Shown here in pieces: positions 9,789 through 18,962 of a stretch of 64,000 nt of DNA. Source of the stretch: Bacteroidales bacterium (GTDB taxonomy: Bacteria; Bacteroidota; Bacteroidia; Bacteroidales; UBA932); assembly GCA_023227835.1 (NCBI GenBank), contig JALOCI010000007.1, positions 29,902-93,901 of the forward strand. The letters run 5' to 3'. The notes under the pieces were generated by a model. It was not told the DNA's origin. It was given only the letters and a program-made list of their open reading frames with translations, and ran no database searches. Each line of letters starts with the position of its first letter. Position 1 is the stretch's first letter. The position numbers and the translations under genes are program-made.

Positions 9789-11255
9789 TTACCTCTTGTT
9801 TTTGTTGAGAGAAATCCTTGCCTGAAGTTCCCATGTCCTGATCCTGTCCTTATATGTGTTATGAGCATTCATCTTAACGATGTCCAATGCTGCATCCGAA
9901 TTCCCGTCCCAACGGCGGCAATGGTAAAGCACATCATATATTCTTCCGATCTGGTACTCTCTTGAGATATTTAGTCCCAATGCGTAATCCTCTCCATAAC
10001 TTGTATTAGGAACCTTTATCTCCCTCAGGACAGGTGTATAGAATGCTCTCGGAGCACCCAGCCCGTTAATACGGAGAGCATTGTTCCTGCCGTTCTCCGG
10101 AGTCCACTCTTTATGGTCGATTATACCCGGGGCAATCATCTCCATATTGAAATTAGTCATCATATATGTTCCGACAACCATGGCGCAGTTTTGGGCATAA
10201 AACGAATCAACAACTTTCTGAAGAGTATTCTCATCCGAGTATATATCATCACTATCAAGCTGTACTGCAAATTTTCCGCATTTAGGATGGTGCACACCGG
10301 CATTCCAACAGCCTCCGATTCCAAGGTCGTTACGCTCAGGAACAAGGTGAATAAGTCTCTCATCTCCGGCAAATTGCTCTATCGCCTCATACGTTCCGTC
10401 TGTAGAGTGGTTGTCTATGACTATCAGGTTAAATTTGAACGATGTCTTTTGTTTCAGTACAGATGTAATAGCATCTTTCACTGTCTTTATCCTGTTAAAT
10501 ACAGGTATAATAACCGAAGCCTCGTATTCAAAGTTATTCTCCGAAAACTCTATATGTTTGAATTTCGGCTCAAGATAACCTCCGATCTCTTTAAGGTGAT
10601 CCGTGCAGACAGCCTCCATCTCAACCTGCACACCCCTGTTCTTAGGATCTACATAATCAAAAATCTTCTCGCCAGATTTTCTTGTATCCTGCTCTACCTC
10701 TGTGTACAGATATTCATTAATGTGAACCAACTCTCCCTTTTGAGAAACTTTCAGCCTTAAATCATAAAGAGCGGCAAATTTATAATCCACTTTCATTCTT
10801 GATACAGCATCCTTAAGAGCAGAGGCTCTGTAAAGCAGCACTGACCCGAAATTAAAATCATCCCTAAGACTTCCCTGCTGATATGTTATAACAGGGCAAG
10901 CGCTTCTTTTTCCTTCAATTACCTGATAGTGATCTGAATACACCATATCGGCAGAACTGTCCCCTGCAAGCTTCACCATTCTCTCTAAAGCAAACATTCC
11001 CAGTTCCAGTGTGGATTCCTTTGTATAGATAAGTGTAAATTCCGCATCCGATCTCTCTGCAATTTTTCTCATCGCCGGAGTGCATTTCATTGACTCAACA
11101 TGTATTATCTCGCAACCATCCAATGGCCTTGCTTCCGGATTGACAGACATAAGATAAATCTTCGACACTGAAGAATTCTCTCTTAGTCCTTTAACTGTCT
11201 CTTTTACTTGCACTTCATCCTGATAAGGTATAAAGCAGTTTACCTTGCTTGACAT
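9789..11255 (-). CDS. Family 2 glycosyltransferase
   Basis: 488 residues, first gene of the minus-strand cluster. The catalytic GT-A region lies in the second half: EASVIIPVFNRIKTVKDAI, LIVIDNHSTDGT, GGCWNAGVHH, and the metal-binding QLDSDDIYSDE. The N-terminal 220 residues look like a second, degenerate nucleotide-sugar fold (IYLMSVNPEARPLDG, DMVYSDHYQV). No membrane segments are evident, so it is probably cytosolic or peripheral. Its link to the cell-wall cluster is by position only: four genes follow within 4-17 bp of each other. The acceptor is unknown. Confidence 0.8.
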   Translation of the reverse strand: MSSKVNCFIPYQDEVQVKETVKGLRENSSVSKIYLMSVNPEARPLDGCEIIHVESMKCTPAMRKIAERSDAEFTLIYTKESTLELGMFALERMVKLAGDSSADMVYSDHYQVIEGKRSACPVITYQQGSLRDDFNFGSVLLYRASALKDAVSRMKVDYKFAALYDLRLKVSQKGELVHINEYLYTEVEQDTRKSGEKIFDYVDPKNRGVQVEMEAVCTDHLKEIGGYLEPKFKHIEFSENNFEYEASVIIPVFNRIKTVKDAITSVLKQKTSFKFNLIVIDNHSTDGTYEAIEQFAGDERLIHLVPERNDLGIGGCWNAGVHHPKCGKFAVQLDSDDIYSDENTLQKVVDSFYAQNCAMVVGTYMMTNFNMEMIAPGIIDHKEWTPENGRNNALRINGLGAPRAFYTPVLREIKVPNTSYGEDYALGLNISREYQIGRIYDVLYHCRRWDGNSDAALDIVKMNAHNTYKDRIRTWELQARISLNKNKR

Positions 11256-11487
11256 ATAAATTTCGTGTATTTAGTTTCAAAAATGTGTTCGCTAAGGTAA
11301 TAATATTAGCAACAAATACAAAGCCACCAATCTAATAATCTGTTTAACTGAACATTAAGCTCAGGTACAAAGTAAAAGTCATTTTGGATTTTTATTATGA
11401 CAGAACCTTATGATTGCAAGATTGTTTAAGATAATTGGCCTACAATTACAGAAAAAAGAGTAATTTCGCGGCTCATTAAGATCAAAA

Positions 11488-13062
11488 ATGCACCGATACG
11501 ACTATATTATTGTAGGGAGCGGGCTTGCGGGTTTATACGCATCGTACAGAGCATCTCTTTACGGCAGGGTTGCCTTGATTACAAAATCTACAGTCAGGGA
11601 GAGTAATTCATATTATGCACAGGGCGGAATTGCCGCAGTCACAGACGAAGAGGACCGTCCGGCATTTCACTTTGATGACACTGTTACTGCAGGGAGAGGC
11701 TTATGCGATTATAATGCCGTTGATATTCTTGTCAATGAGGGTCCGCACAGAATTGTCGACCTTGTCAGGGACGGAATGAAGTTCGACATGCTTGGGGACA
11801 GTTTTGCCCTTGGACTTGAGGGTGGACACCATATGAGAAGAATACTTCATGCAGGAGGCGATGTCACCGGCATGAAGATTACAAATTTCATGATAGAAAA
11901 GGTTCTTGCTGACAAGAATATAATTTTATTCGAGAATCACACTGTTCTTTCGATCATTCAGGAAGGAGGCAAGTGTTATGGTGTCAGGACATGGAATTCA
12001 GAGACAGAGGGTGAGGAATTATTTATAGGAAATTATACATTTCTTGCTTCCGGTGGCGCCTCTGCAATCTTTAAAAGAACAACAAATCCTCACACAACGA
12101 CCGGAGATGGAATAGCTCTTGCCTATGAGGCTGACTGCAAAATTGCAGACATGGAGTTCATACAGTTCCACCCGACAGCTTTATATACAGAAACAGACAA
12201 GACATTTCTCATAAGCGAGGCCGTTCGTGGAGAGGGAGCCCATCTGCTTAATCTTAAAGGAGAAAGGTTTATGCCGGCTATTCACGAGCTTGCAGAACTG
12301 GCTCCGCGAGATGTTGTGGCAAGGTCTATTTTCAGGCAGATACTTCAGCAGGATGAGCCTTATGTTTACCTTTCTCTTAAGCACATCGATCCTGAAAGAA
12401 TCAGAAGCCGTTTCCCGAATATTTTCGAGAAATGCAGACAGCTTGGGATAGACATGACGGACAAAATACCGGTTGCCCCGGCTGCTCATTATATGGTCGG
12501 AGGAGTCCGGAGTGATGTCAACGGAAGGACAAACATCGGCAATCTCTATGTATGCGGGGAGTTGGCATCGACAGGCATTATGGGTGCAAACCGTCTTGCT
12601 TCCAACTCGCTCCTTGAATGTCTTGTTTTCGGATACAGAGCTGTCGAAGATACCCGGAAGAACTCAAAAGAAGATGAGAGTGTATATACACCGGAATTTC
12701 AGCTCAAATTCCGTAAAGATCCGTCAAAAGAGGATATGTTCCAATCCCTCAAAGCCAGGATATCAGATCTCATGAATGATAATGCCGGAATTATAAGAAA
12801 TGACAAATTACTTTCAGAAGGCATTGAGATTCTTAAAAAGGAAAAAGAGGCACTTGGTTCGGATAAAGATGAGTATTACACACTTTTAAGCTATAACCTC
12901 ATTACCGTTGCCGAGCTGATCATAAAACCGGCACAATACAGAAAAGAGAGCCGTGGCGGCCATTACAGAGAGGATTATCCTCATGAGGAAAACATTTTCG
13001 TAAAACACATCATCCAGCAGAAAGACAAGCCGATAACGGCAATTCCCGTGGATGTAAAATAA
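11488..13062 (+). CDS. nadB: L-aspartate oxidase
   Basis: 524 residues. It oxidises L-aspartate to iminoaspartate, the first step of de novo NAD synthesis. The FAD-binding GSGLAGLYASYRASL sits at the N-terminus. Further hallmarks are SNSYYAQGGIAAV, GGHHMRRILHAGGDVTG, FLASGGASAIF, FIQFHPTALY, SEAVRGEGAHLLN, and APAAHYMVGGVRSD. The length is normal for NadB. It leads the nadB-nadC-nadA run with an 11-bp gap to nadC. The 230 bp upstream are non-coding and separate it from the divergent glycosyltransferase gene; TAATTTCG at 11461 is a possible -7 box. Confidence 0.95.
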   Translation: MHRYDYIIVGSGLAGLYASYRASLYGRVALITKSTVRESNSYYAQGGIAAVTDEEDRPAFHFDDTVTAGRGLCDYNAVDILVNEGPHRIVDLVRDGMKFDMLGDSFALGLEGGHHMRRILHAGGDVTGMKITNFMIEKVLADKNIILFENHTVLSIIQEGGKCYGVRTWNSETEGEELFIGNYTFLASGGASAIFKRTTNPHTTTGDGIALAYEADCKIADMEFIQFHPTALYTETDKTFLISEAVRGEGAHLLNLKGERFMPAIHELAELAPRDVVARSIFRQILQQDEPYVYLSLKHIDPERIRSRFPNIFEKCRQLGIDMTDKIPVAPAAHYMVGGVRSDVNGRTNIGNLYVCGELASTGIMGANRLASNSLLECLVFGYRAVEDTRKNSKEDESVYTPEFQLKFRKDPSKEDMFQSLKARISDLMNDNAGIIRNDKLLSEGIEILKKEKEALGSDKDEYYTLLSYNLITVAELIIKPAQYRKESRGGHYREDYPHEENIFVKHIIQQKDKPITAIPVDVK

Positions 13063-13073
13063 ACATATACCAT

Positions 13074-13916
13074 ATGGAGAGAGAATATCTGATAGACAAG
13101 ATAATATCCCTCGCAATTGAAGAGGATATAAATACAGGAGACATAACCACTAATGCCCTGATTCCTGAAGAATCTAAAGCTACTGCAGAGATGACGGCCA
13201 AGGCCTCCGGAATTGTGTCCGGCCTTGATATAGCGGTAAGAGTATTCAAACATCTTGACAATACTGCCGTATGGACTCCTCTCGTGAAAGAGGGGGAGAG
13301 GGTTTCAAAAGGAGACAAGATTGCACGGATTGAGGGCAGCTATCGTGCACTGCTCACAGCAGAACGTACTGCACTTAACATTCTACAAAGAATGTCCGGC
13401 ATAGCGACTGCTACATCTGTATATGTAAAAGAACTTGAAGGGACAACAACCAGATTGTTGGACACTCGCAAGACTGCTCCCGGAATGAGACTGCTTGACA
13501 AGATGGCAGTAAAGGCGGGAGGCGCAACCAACCATAGAATGGGGCTGTATGATATGGCTCTTATAAAAGACAACCATATCAAAGTTGCAGGAGGCATCAC
13601 AAATGCCGTAAAACAAGTCAGAGCCTCAGTTCCTGCAGGGATAAAGATTGAAGTCGAGGTTACCGATTTAAATGAAACCAGGGAAGCTCTTGCTGCAGGA
13701 GCAGAGATTATAATGCTGGACAACATGAGTAATGAAACCATGGCGGAAGCAGTAAGAATCATTGACAGGAAAGCCGAAACCGAAGCTTCCGGGAACATGA
13801 ATGTTCAGCGATTAAAAGAGGTAGCAGCCACAGGTGTGGACTATATAAGCGTGGGAGCCCTGACTCACTCGGTTACAGCTTTGGATATTAGCATGAACAT
13901 AGTACCAAAACAATAA
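13074..13916 (+). CDS. nadC: Nicotinate-nucleotide pyrophosphorylase (quinolinate phosphoribosyltransferase)
   Basis: 280 residues. It converts quinolinate and PRPP to nicotinate mononucleotide. Family motifs are present in order: EDINTGDITTNAL, ERTALNILQRMSGIAT, DTRKTAPGMRLLDKMAVKAGG, NHRMGLYDMALIKDNH, IEVEVTDLNETREAL, IIMLDNMS, and YISVGALTHS. The length is typical. It lies between nadB (11-bp gap) and nadA (10-bp gap), so the three enzymes of quinolinate synthesis and use are almost certainly one transcript. Confidence 0.95.
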   Translation: MEREYLIDKIISLAIEEDINTGDITTNALIPEESKATAEMTAKASGIVSGLDIAVRVFKHLDNTAVWTPLVKEGERVSKGDKIARIEGSYRALLTAERTALNILQRMSGIATATSVYVKELEGTTTRLLDTRKTAPGMRLLDKMAVKAGGATNHRMGLYDMALIKDNHIKVAGGITNAVKQVRASVPAGIKIEVEVTDLNETREALAAGAEIIMLDNMSNETMAEAVRIIDRKAETEASGNMNVQRLKEVAATGVDYISVGALTHSVTALDISMNIVPKQ

Positions 13917-13926
13917 TAGATATCTG

Positions 13927-14850
13927 ATGGATAAGAAAGGGATAATAGAGCGCATCCTTCAACTGAAAAAGGAGAAAAACGCCGTTATACTTGCCCACTA
14001 CTATACAAACCCGGAAATACAGGACATTTGTGACTTTCTTGGTGATTCGCTCGGCTTGTCTCAAGAGGCCGGGAAAACCGATGCCGGAATCATTCTTTTC
14101 TGCGGGGTAAATTTCATGGCAGAGACTGCATCAATAATATCTCCCGACAAAAAGGTTATTGTTCCTGATATAACAGCCGGATGCTCTCTTGCAGAGAGTA
14201 TCACAGGGGAAGATCTTGCAGAGTGGAAAGCCGCGAATCCCGATGGGGTTGTAGTGGCTTATGTAAATACAACTGCAGAGGTAAAGGCATACACAGATAT
14301 ATGTTGCACTTCAGCCAACGCCCTTAAGGTTGTAGAGTCAATCCCTGAGAGTAAAAAGATACTTTTCGTACCTGACAGACACCTCGGGAATTATATCAAT
14401 ATCAAGACCGGCAGGAATATGGAATTGTGGTTTGGCGACTGCTGTGTACACGACCGCTTTAACTCTAAGATGGTAAAAGAGATGGCCGCGTTATATCCTG
14501 AGGCGGACATTCTTATACATCCAGAAAGCAGCTGTTCGGGAGACGAAGAGATTCTCAATATGCCTAATGCATATTTTTACTCTACAAGTGGTATGGTAAA
14601 ACATGCTGCAAAGTCAGATAAGAAACAGTTCATAATTGCAACTGAAAAGGAGATCATCCACTATATGCAGAAAACCATTCCGGGTAAAGAGTTCATACCT
14701 ATCAACTCAAAAGCAGTTTGTGGTCACATGAAAAAGGCAACTCTCGAAAAGGTATTGAAAGCTCTGGAGGAAGAAAGTCCGGAGATCAAAGTCCCTGCTG
14801 AAATCCGCGACAGAGCCTGGATTCCTATCAAACGCATGCTGGAACTCTGA
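13927..14850 (+). CDS. nadA: Quinolinate synthase A
   Basis: 307 residues. It condenses iminoaspartate with dihydroxyacetone phosphate to form quinolinate, using a 4Fe-4S cluster. Motifs include VILAHYYTNPEIQD, DFLGDSLGLSQEA, CGVNFMAETA, AGCSLAES, VAYVNTTAEVKAYTDICCTSAN, FVPDRHLGNY, HPESSCSGDEE, and NSKAVCGHMKKATLEKV. Cluster-ligand cysteines are present in the CTSAN, SSCSGD and AVCGHM segments. It is the last gene of the nad operon. The convergent lipoprotein gene ends 21 bp away. Confidence 0.95.
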   Translation: MDKKGIIERILQLKKEKNAVILAHYYTNPEIQDICDFLGDSLGLSQEAGKTDAGIILFCGVNFMAETASIISPDKKVIVPDITAGCSLAESITGEDLAEWKAANPDGVVVAYVNTTAEVKAYTDICCTSANALKVVESIPESKKILFVPDRHLGNYINIKTGRNMELWFGDCCVHDRFNSKMVKEMAALYPEADILIHPESSCSGDEEILNMPNAYFYSTSGMVKHAAKSDKKQFIIATEKEIIHYMQKTIPGKEFIPINSKAVCGHMKKATLEKVLKALEEESPEIKVPAEIRDRAWIPIKRMLEL

Positions 14851-14871
14851 TCTCTCTTTCCTTCAAGTATT

Positions 14872-17250
14872 TTACAACGAAACTGACGTTACCTTCCCTG
14901 AGACGGTAAATGTCCCTTTTTGAGAACCTCCGCTATATGTCCCTGCGGAGTATAATCCGTTTGCTGCAGATCCTCCTGTATATGTTCCTCCGGTATATAC
15001 CTTATACGACTTGCCACTTGCCAGTTCAGATGAGGAAAACACCAGATAATAGGTATTTCTGATCGGGGCGTATGTAACCAAAGTTGCACCCGACGAGTTT
15101 TGAATATTGACAAGTGTGCCTGCAGCCAACCTTGAACTCAGCTTTATAAGAACAGTATATTGAGAAGAGGTTGAACTCGTCGCTTGTATCATATTACCCG
15201 AAGAGGGTCCGGAAGCCATCAGCAATCCTCCGGATATATTAAAACTCCCATTATAATCCATTGCCACCTCAGGAGCAGAATTCGGTCCCTGAGCAACTAA
15301 AATTCCTCCTGTCATTGCAACACTTCCATTGCTGTCAAGTGCGTCTCCGGATGTTGAGCTTAATGACAATGTACCTCCGGCCATTGTAAAAAGACTGCCG
15401 TCATTACTCTCGCCTCCGTTACCCTTAGTGGCGTTCACCGCATCATCCGAGGCTGTTATTGTACCATTCCCGTTATTGAAAGTTATATTCGAAGCCTCCA
15501 CACCCTCAACAGACTTGTTTATTGTGAGGATTCCCCCGTTTACTGTTATTGATGTTTCTGATTTGACACCGTCATCAGCCGACGATATGGTTACCGTTCC
15601 ACTGTTCTGAATATATGCCCCGTCACATTTTATCGCTTTTGCCTCGCTTTCGCTACCGCTATATGTATAAACCGAGCCGGTTGTCGTAATATTCATCACT
15701 CCTCCGTTCACATTCAATGCGCCGTCCGTTTTGATACCCTTGCCCGCCTTCCCGGAACTGTTAATAGTCATCGTGCCGGCGCTGAAGGTCATATTTCCGC
15801 CGCAGTTAATACCGGATGCCGCGGCGATATCATAATCTTCAGTATCATAAAATGCTGCTCCGGATGTTGTAATGGACAAATCACAATTTTCAATATTAAG
15901 ATCTCCCCCGGTCTTGAGGCCTTTTGATGCCTTTCCCGACACCTTTAGTGTAATGGGGCTGATACTGTTGATAGTAGTGATTCCCTCGCTGGCTATCGCA
16001 TTTCCCTTGTCACCGGAGGTTGTTATGTCAATAGTCCCTCCGTAGATATTTATATAACCATCCTCACAGTCGACCCCCTCACCGGCAGAGACAACATTAA
16101 GAGTTCCTCCGTTCATTATGAAATAGTCATTTACATGAATACCGTCATTGCCAGCCTTGTTTATGGTCACAGAACCTTCCGATATTGATATATAGTCATC
16201 ACTGCAGATAGCATGACCATAGTTTCCTGTTACAACAAGTGAACCTTGTCCCGCAAATTCCATCTGTCCCTCGCTGAAAAAAGCTGCTTTCTGATCTTCT
16301 GTACTTGAAGTGTAAGTTGCTCCGTCAGTCAGAGTAGTTACTGTGTTGGCCTCCAAATAAACCGAGGCTCTTTTTGATGACTGGATGTTAATTGCCGGGC
16401 CATCGTCATTTGTCAGGGTTACACCTTTTAAAGTAAGCCTGAATTTATAATCGCTGTAAATCTTGAATGAACCGTTAGTAGTTGTACCGGCAAGAATATA
16501 ATTCACCTCTTGATCACTTATCGTAGACCTTACAACAACATCACCTGAAGAGACAGAAACTGTCACACCGTTTCCTTCGTATGGGTTTGATACTGTTGCT
16601 GTCGTTCCTGTGTATGTAACCACGACATTGGTTGAAGAGACGTCAACAGTGAAACTATCCGAAGTTGAAACAGAGTGCTCCCCTACTGTCACTGTGATTG
16701 TACCGGTTGTTGCGCCTGATGGTACTATAACCGTAAGCAGAGTTGCAGTTGCAGATGTAACGACAGCTTTTGTTCCGTTAAAGAGAACAGTATTCAGGAG
16801 TGGATTAGTACTAAAATTTGTCCCTGTTATAGTTACTGTCGTTCCGACACTTCCACCGGCAGGAGTGAATGCCGAGATTGTCGGAGGCTCTGCTGTCTGG
16901 GTGATTACTGTAAATGATGCCGACGATGTTACAGTGGTTGCCCCTACAGTGACAGATATGACACCCGTACTTGCCCCTGAAGGAACCGTAACGGTGAGTT
17001 GGGTAGATGTAGCAGCAGTTACAACTGCTGTAACCCCGTTAAACAGTACTACGTTATTTGCTGCAGTTGTACTGAAGTTTGTCCCGTTAACCGAGACAGT
17101 GGTTCCAATAGATCCGCTTTCAGGATAGAACCCGGAAATTGTCGGAGTTGTGACCGATTCCTCCGGGTCTTCCGGATCTTCTATCTGTATACAAGCAGAC
17201 AGAGTGATTGCGACAGCTGCCAGAATTAACATAAAAAATTTATTTTTCAT
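14872..17250 (-). CDS. Surface lipoprotein with two IPT/TIG domains and a DUF4353 beta-helix
   Basis: 792 residues. The N-terminus MKNKFFMLILAAVAITLSAC has a lipobox with Cys20, followed by an acidic stretch rich in Asp and Glu, a surface-export type signal in Bacteroidota. Two IPT/TIG repeats follow (about residues 37-115 and 122-202; PTISGFYPESGSIGTTV and PTISAFTPAGGSVGTTV). From about residue 205 there is a long repeat-rich part with GNDGIHVNDYFIMNGG, GEGVDCEDGYINIYGG, GDALDSNGSVAMTGG and similar units, typical of the carbohydrate-binding DUF4353 family. No catalytic residues are recognised. A role in glycan binding or adhesion is inference. Confidence 0.82.
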   Translation of the reverse strand: MKNKFFMLILAAVAITLSACIQIEDPEDPEESVTTPTISGFYPESGSIGTTVSVNGTNFSTTAANNVVLFNGVTAVVTAATSTQLTVTVPSGASTGVISVTVGATTVTSSASFTVITQTAEPPTISAFTPAGGSVGTTVTITGTNFSTNPLLNTVLFNGTKAVVTSATATLLTVIVPSGATTGTITVTVGEHSVSTSDSFTVDVSSTNVVVTYTGTTATVSNPYEGNGVTVSVSSGDVVVRSTISDQEVNYILAGTTTNGSFKIYSDYKFRLTLKGVTLTNDDGPAINIQSSKRASVYLEANTVTTLTDGATYTSSTEDQKAAFFSEGQMEFAGQGSLVVTGNYGHAICSDDYISISEGSVTINKAGNDGIHVNDYFIMNGGTLNVVSAGEGVDCEDGYINIYGGTIDITTSGDKGNAIASEGITTINSISPITLKVSGKASKGLKTGGDLNIENCDLSITTSGAAFYDTEDYDIAAASGINCGGNMTFSAGTMTINSSGKAGKGIKTDGALNVNGGVMNITTTGSVYTYSGSESEAKAIKCDGAYIQNSGTVTISSADDGVKSETSITVNGGILTINKSVEGVEASNITFNNGNGTITASDDAVNATKGNGGESNDGSLFTMAGGTLSLSSTSGDALDSNGSVAMTGGILVAQGPNSAPEVAMDYNGSFNISGGLLMASGPSSGNMIQATSSTSSQYTVLIKLSSRLAAGTLVNIQNSSGATLVTYAPIRNTYYLVFSSSELASGKSYKVYTGGTYTGGSAANGLYSAGTYSGGSQKGTFTVSGKVTSVSL

Positions 17251-17457
17251 TTCTTATAGAATTATTCACTTTATGACATAAAACTAGCTTATTGAATTTT
17301 CTCTAAAAAAATATATAAGTCAAAAGGTCCTTTACTTCAGTATAATCATCATTTTTATCAGTTAACCCATCTTTCAATTTTTCATAAAATAATGACCATT
17401 GTATTGAATAATTTACTAGTTTTGACGAAGATAAGGAAATCAGCAACATACAGGATA

Positions 17458-17985
17458 ATGATAAGAATAATGTCAATCGCAGTGTTAGCATTTACTGCAT
17501 TCACTCTTGCAAGTTGCGACAAAACCCCGACCGGAGACGAAGATATTGTAACCGGAAAAGATGTTGAGATATATTTGTTGAAGAGCTTCACAAAAAGCTC
17601 CGGCAAACAGATTGACGAATCATCAGTAGTTTTGAAATCCACTCCATTGATAAGATATGCTGATATAACTTATTACAATAAGAGCAATTATACTTTCGGT
17701 CTGACAGAACAAGGAAAGAAGACGATCTTCAACATGGAAGTCCCTGCCGGAGGTCTGGCATTTGGAGTTACAGTAAATAAAGAGCTTATCTATACCGGAT
17801 ACTTCTGGCCCTCATACTTTTCAAGTTTGTGTAACTGGGTTTACACCGACTCATTTATAGGAGGAGCCTCAGGCAAACTGTCCATCGAGTTGGGAATTAT
17901 AATTGAAAATGATGTGATTCCGGACAATCGTAATAACAGTAAAATCCTCACCGTCATGGCAAGAGACGGCAAATTAAAAGAGTAA
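17458..17985 (+). CDS. Hypothetical lipoprotein
   Basis: 175 residues from ATG 17458 (in-frame upstream starts extend into AT-rich leader sequence). The N-terminus MIRIMSIAVLAFTAFTLASC is a lipoprotein signal with Cys20, followed by DKTPTGDEDIV. The rest is a small domain rich in beta-strand-forming residues (LIRYADITYYNKSNYTFGL, GGLAFGVTVNKELIYTGYFW). I do not recognise the family. It ends 7 bp before the LysR gene on the same strand, so the two could share a transcript, although nothing in the sequences links their functions. Confidence 0.65.
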   Translation: MIRIMSIAVLAFTAFTLASCDKTPTGDEDIVTGKDVEIYLLKSFTKSSGKQIDESSVVLKSTPLIRYADITYYNKSNYTFGLTEQGKKTIFNMEVPAGGLAFGVTVNKELIYTGYFWPSYFSSLCNWVYTDSFIGGASGKLSIELGIIIENDVIPDNRNNSKILTVMARDGKLKE

Positions 17986-17992
17986 TCCTTAA

Positions 17993-18886
17993 ATGATTGA
18001 TTTCCGACTCCGGGTCTTTCTGTCAGTTGCAACAAAACTGAGCTTCACAAAAGCATCGGAAGAGATGTTCATTACACAGCCTGCCGTCACAAGACATATC
18101 AAGGAGCTGGAATCTGAATATGAAGTAAGGTTATTTGACCGTGTAGGCAACAAAATATTCCTCACCCAGGCCGGTGAACTTCTATTGTCCTATGCAACCC
18201 AGATTCTCGCTTTACACAATGAGGCCAAATTTGAAATCAGCCAGCTTAAAGGTAATGCCGAGGGAGTATTTCGTATCGGTGCAAGTACCACTATTGCGCA
18301 ATATGTCATTCCTCCCGCACTTGCCGGTTTTATAAAGAAATACCCCGGGATAAAACTTTCAATGATTTCCGGAAACACGGAGTATATAGAGAAAAAGGCT
18401 CTTAAAGGTGAGATAGACTTAGGTATAGTTGAAGGCAAACCCTCCAACCCGGACATACATTACACCCCATTTCTCAACGATGAACTTCTTGTCTTCACCT
18501 CCTGTTCAAACAAGGAGATTCCTGAGGAGGTCAACAATGAGGAATTCTGTACTCTTCCGCTTGTACTGAGAGAGAGGGGCTCCGGCACCCTTGATATAAT
18601 TAGCAAGATTCTTCTGAACAGGGGAATAGCACTCAAAAAACTAAATATTGCAATGTACCTGGGCAGCACCGAAAGCATTAAATCGTTTATTGAAAACGGC
18701 CAGGGAGCAGGAGTTGTTTCAAAATTCGCTATTGAGAGAGAGCTTGCAAAGGGGATTTTCCGGATCATTAAAACTACGGGACTGCAATTTACACGTCAAT
18801 TCTACTTTATCATGCCGCAGGGAGGAGAGCCCGCCGGGATTACAAAGCTGTTTTTCAATTATGTGGAAAAACACTATAACATATAG
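17993..18886 (+). CDS. LysR family transcriptional regulator
   Basis: 297 residues. The N-terminal helix-turn-helix is canonical (FLSVATKLSFTKASEEMFIT, QPAVTRHIKELE, LFDRVGNKIFLTQAGE). The effector domain begins near residue 90 (GVFRIGASTTIAQYVIPPAL) and contains DLGIVEGKP and VVSKFAIERELAKG. It lies directly upstream of a YeiH-type transporter gene. The same pairing is known in enterobacteria (yeiE with yeiH), which suggests regulation of that transporter and possibly a sulfur or sulfite-related signal. This is inference by analogy. Confidence 0.9.
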   Translation: MIDFRLRVFLSVATKLSFTKASEEMFITQPAVTRHIKELESEYEVRLFDRVGNKIFLTQAGELLLSYATQILALHNEAKFEISQLKGNAEGVFRIGASTTIAQYVIPPALAGFIKKYPGIKLSMISGNTEYIEKKALKGEIDLGIVEGKPSNPDIHYTPFLNDELLVFTSCSNKEIPEEVNNEEFCTLPLVLRERGSGTLDIISKILLNRGIALKKLNIAMYLGSTESIKSFIENGQGAGVVSKFAIERELAKGIFRIIKTTGLQFTRQFYFIMPQGGEPAGITKLFFNYVEKHYNI

Positions 18887-18909
18887 TTATAGGCTATAAA
18901 AATTATCAA

Positions 18910-18941
18910 TTTGACAATGTATTCATATTAAAATACTTTTG
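18910..18941 (+). promoter_or_regulatory. Bacteroidota-type promoter for the YeiH gene
   Basis: TTTG at 18910-18913 and TACTTTTG at 18934-18941 are separated by 20 bp. This matches the TTTG / TAnnTTTG consensus of the Bacteroidota primary sigma factor. The start codon is 22 bp downstream of the -7 box, so the transporter has its own promoter in addition to any read-through from the LysR gene. Confidence 0.6.
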
Positions 18942-18962
18942 CGGCTTCAAATACCAAATGTA

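Noticed and set aside
10113..10760. 215-codon ORF antisense to the glycosyltransferase
   Set aside because: The minus-strand reading has clear GT2 motifs over the same bases. The antisense product has no recognisable features.
16610..17128. 172-codon ORF antisense to the IPT repeats
   Set aside because: It mirrors the Thr/Val-rich repeat region of the lipoprotein; no start context and no family.
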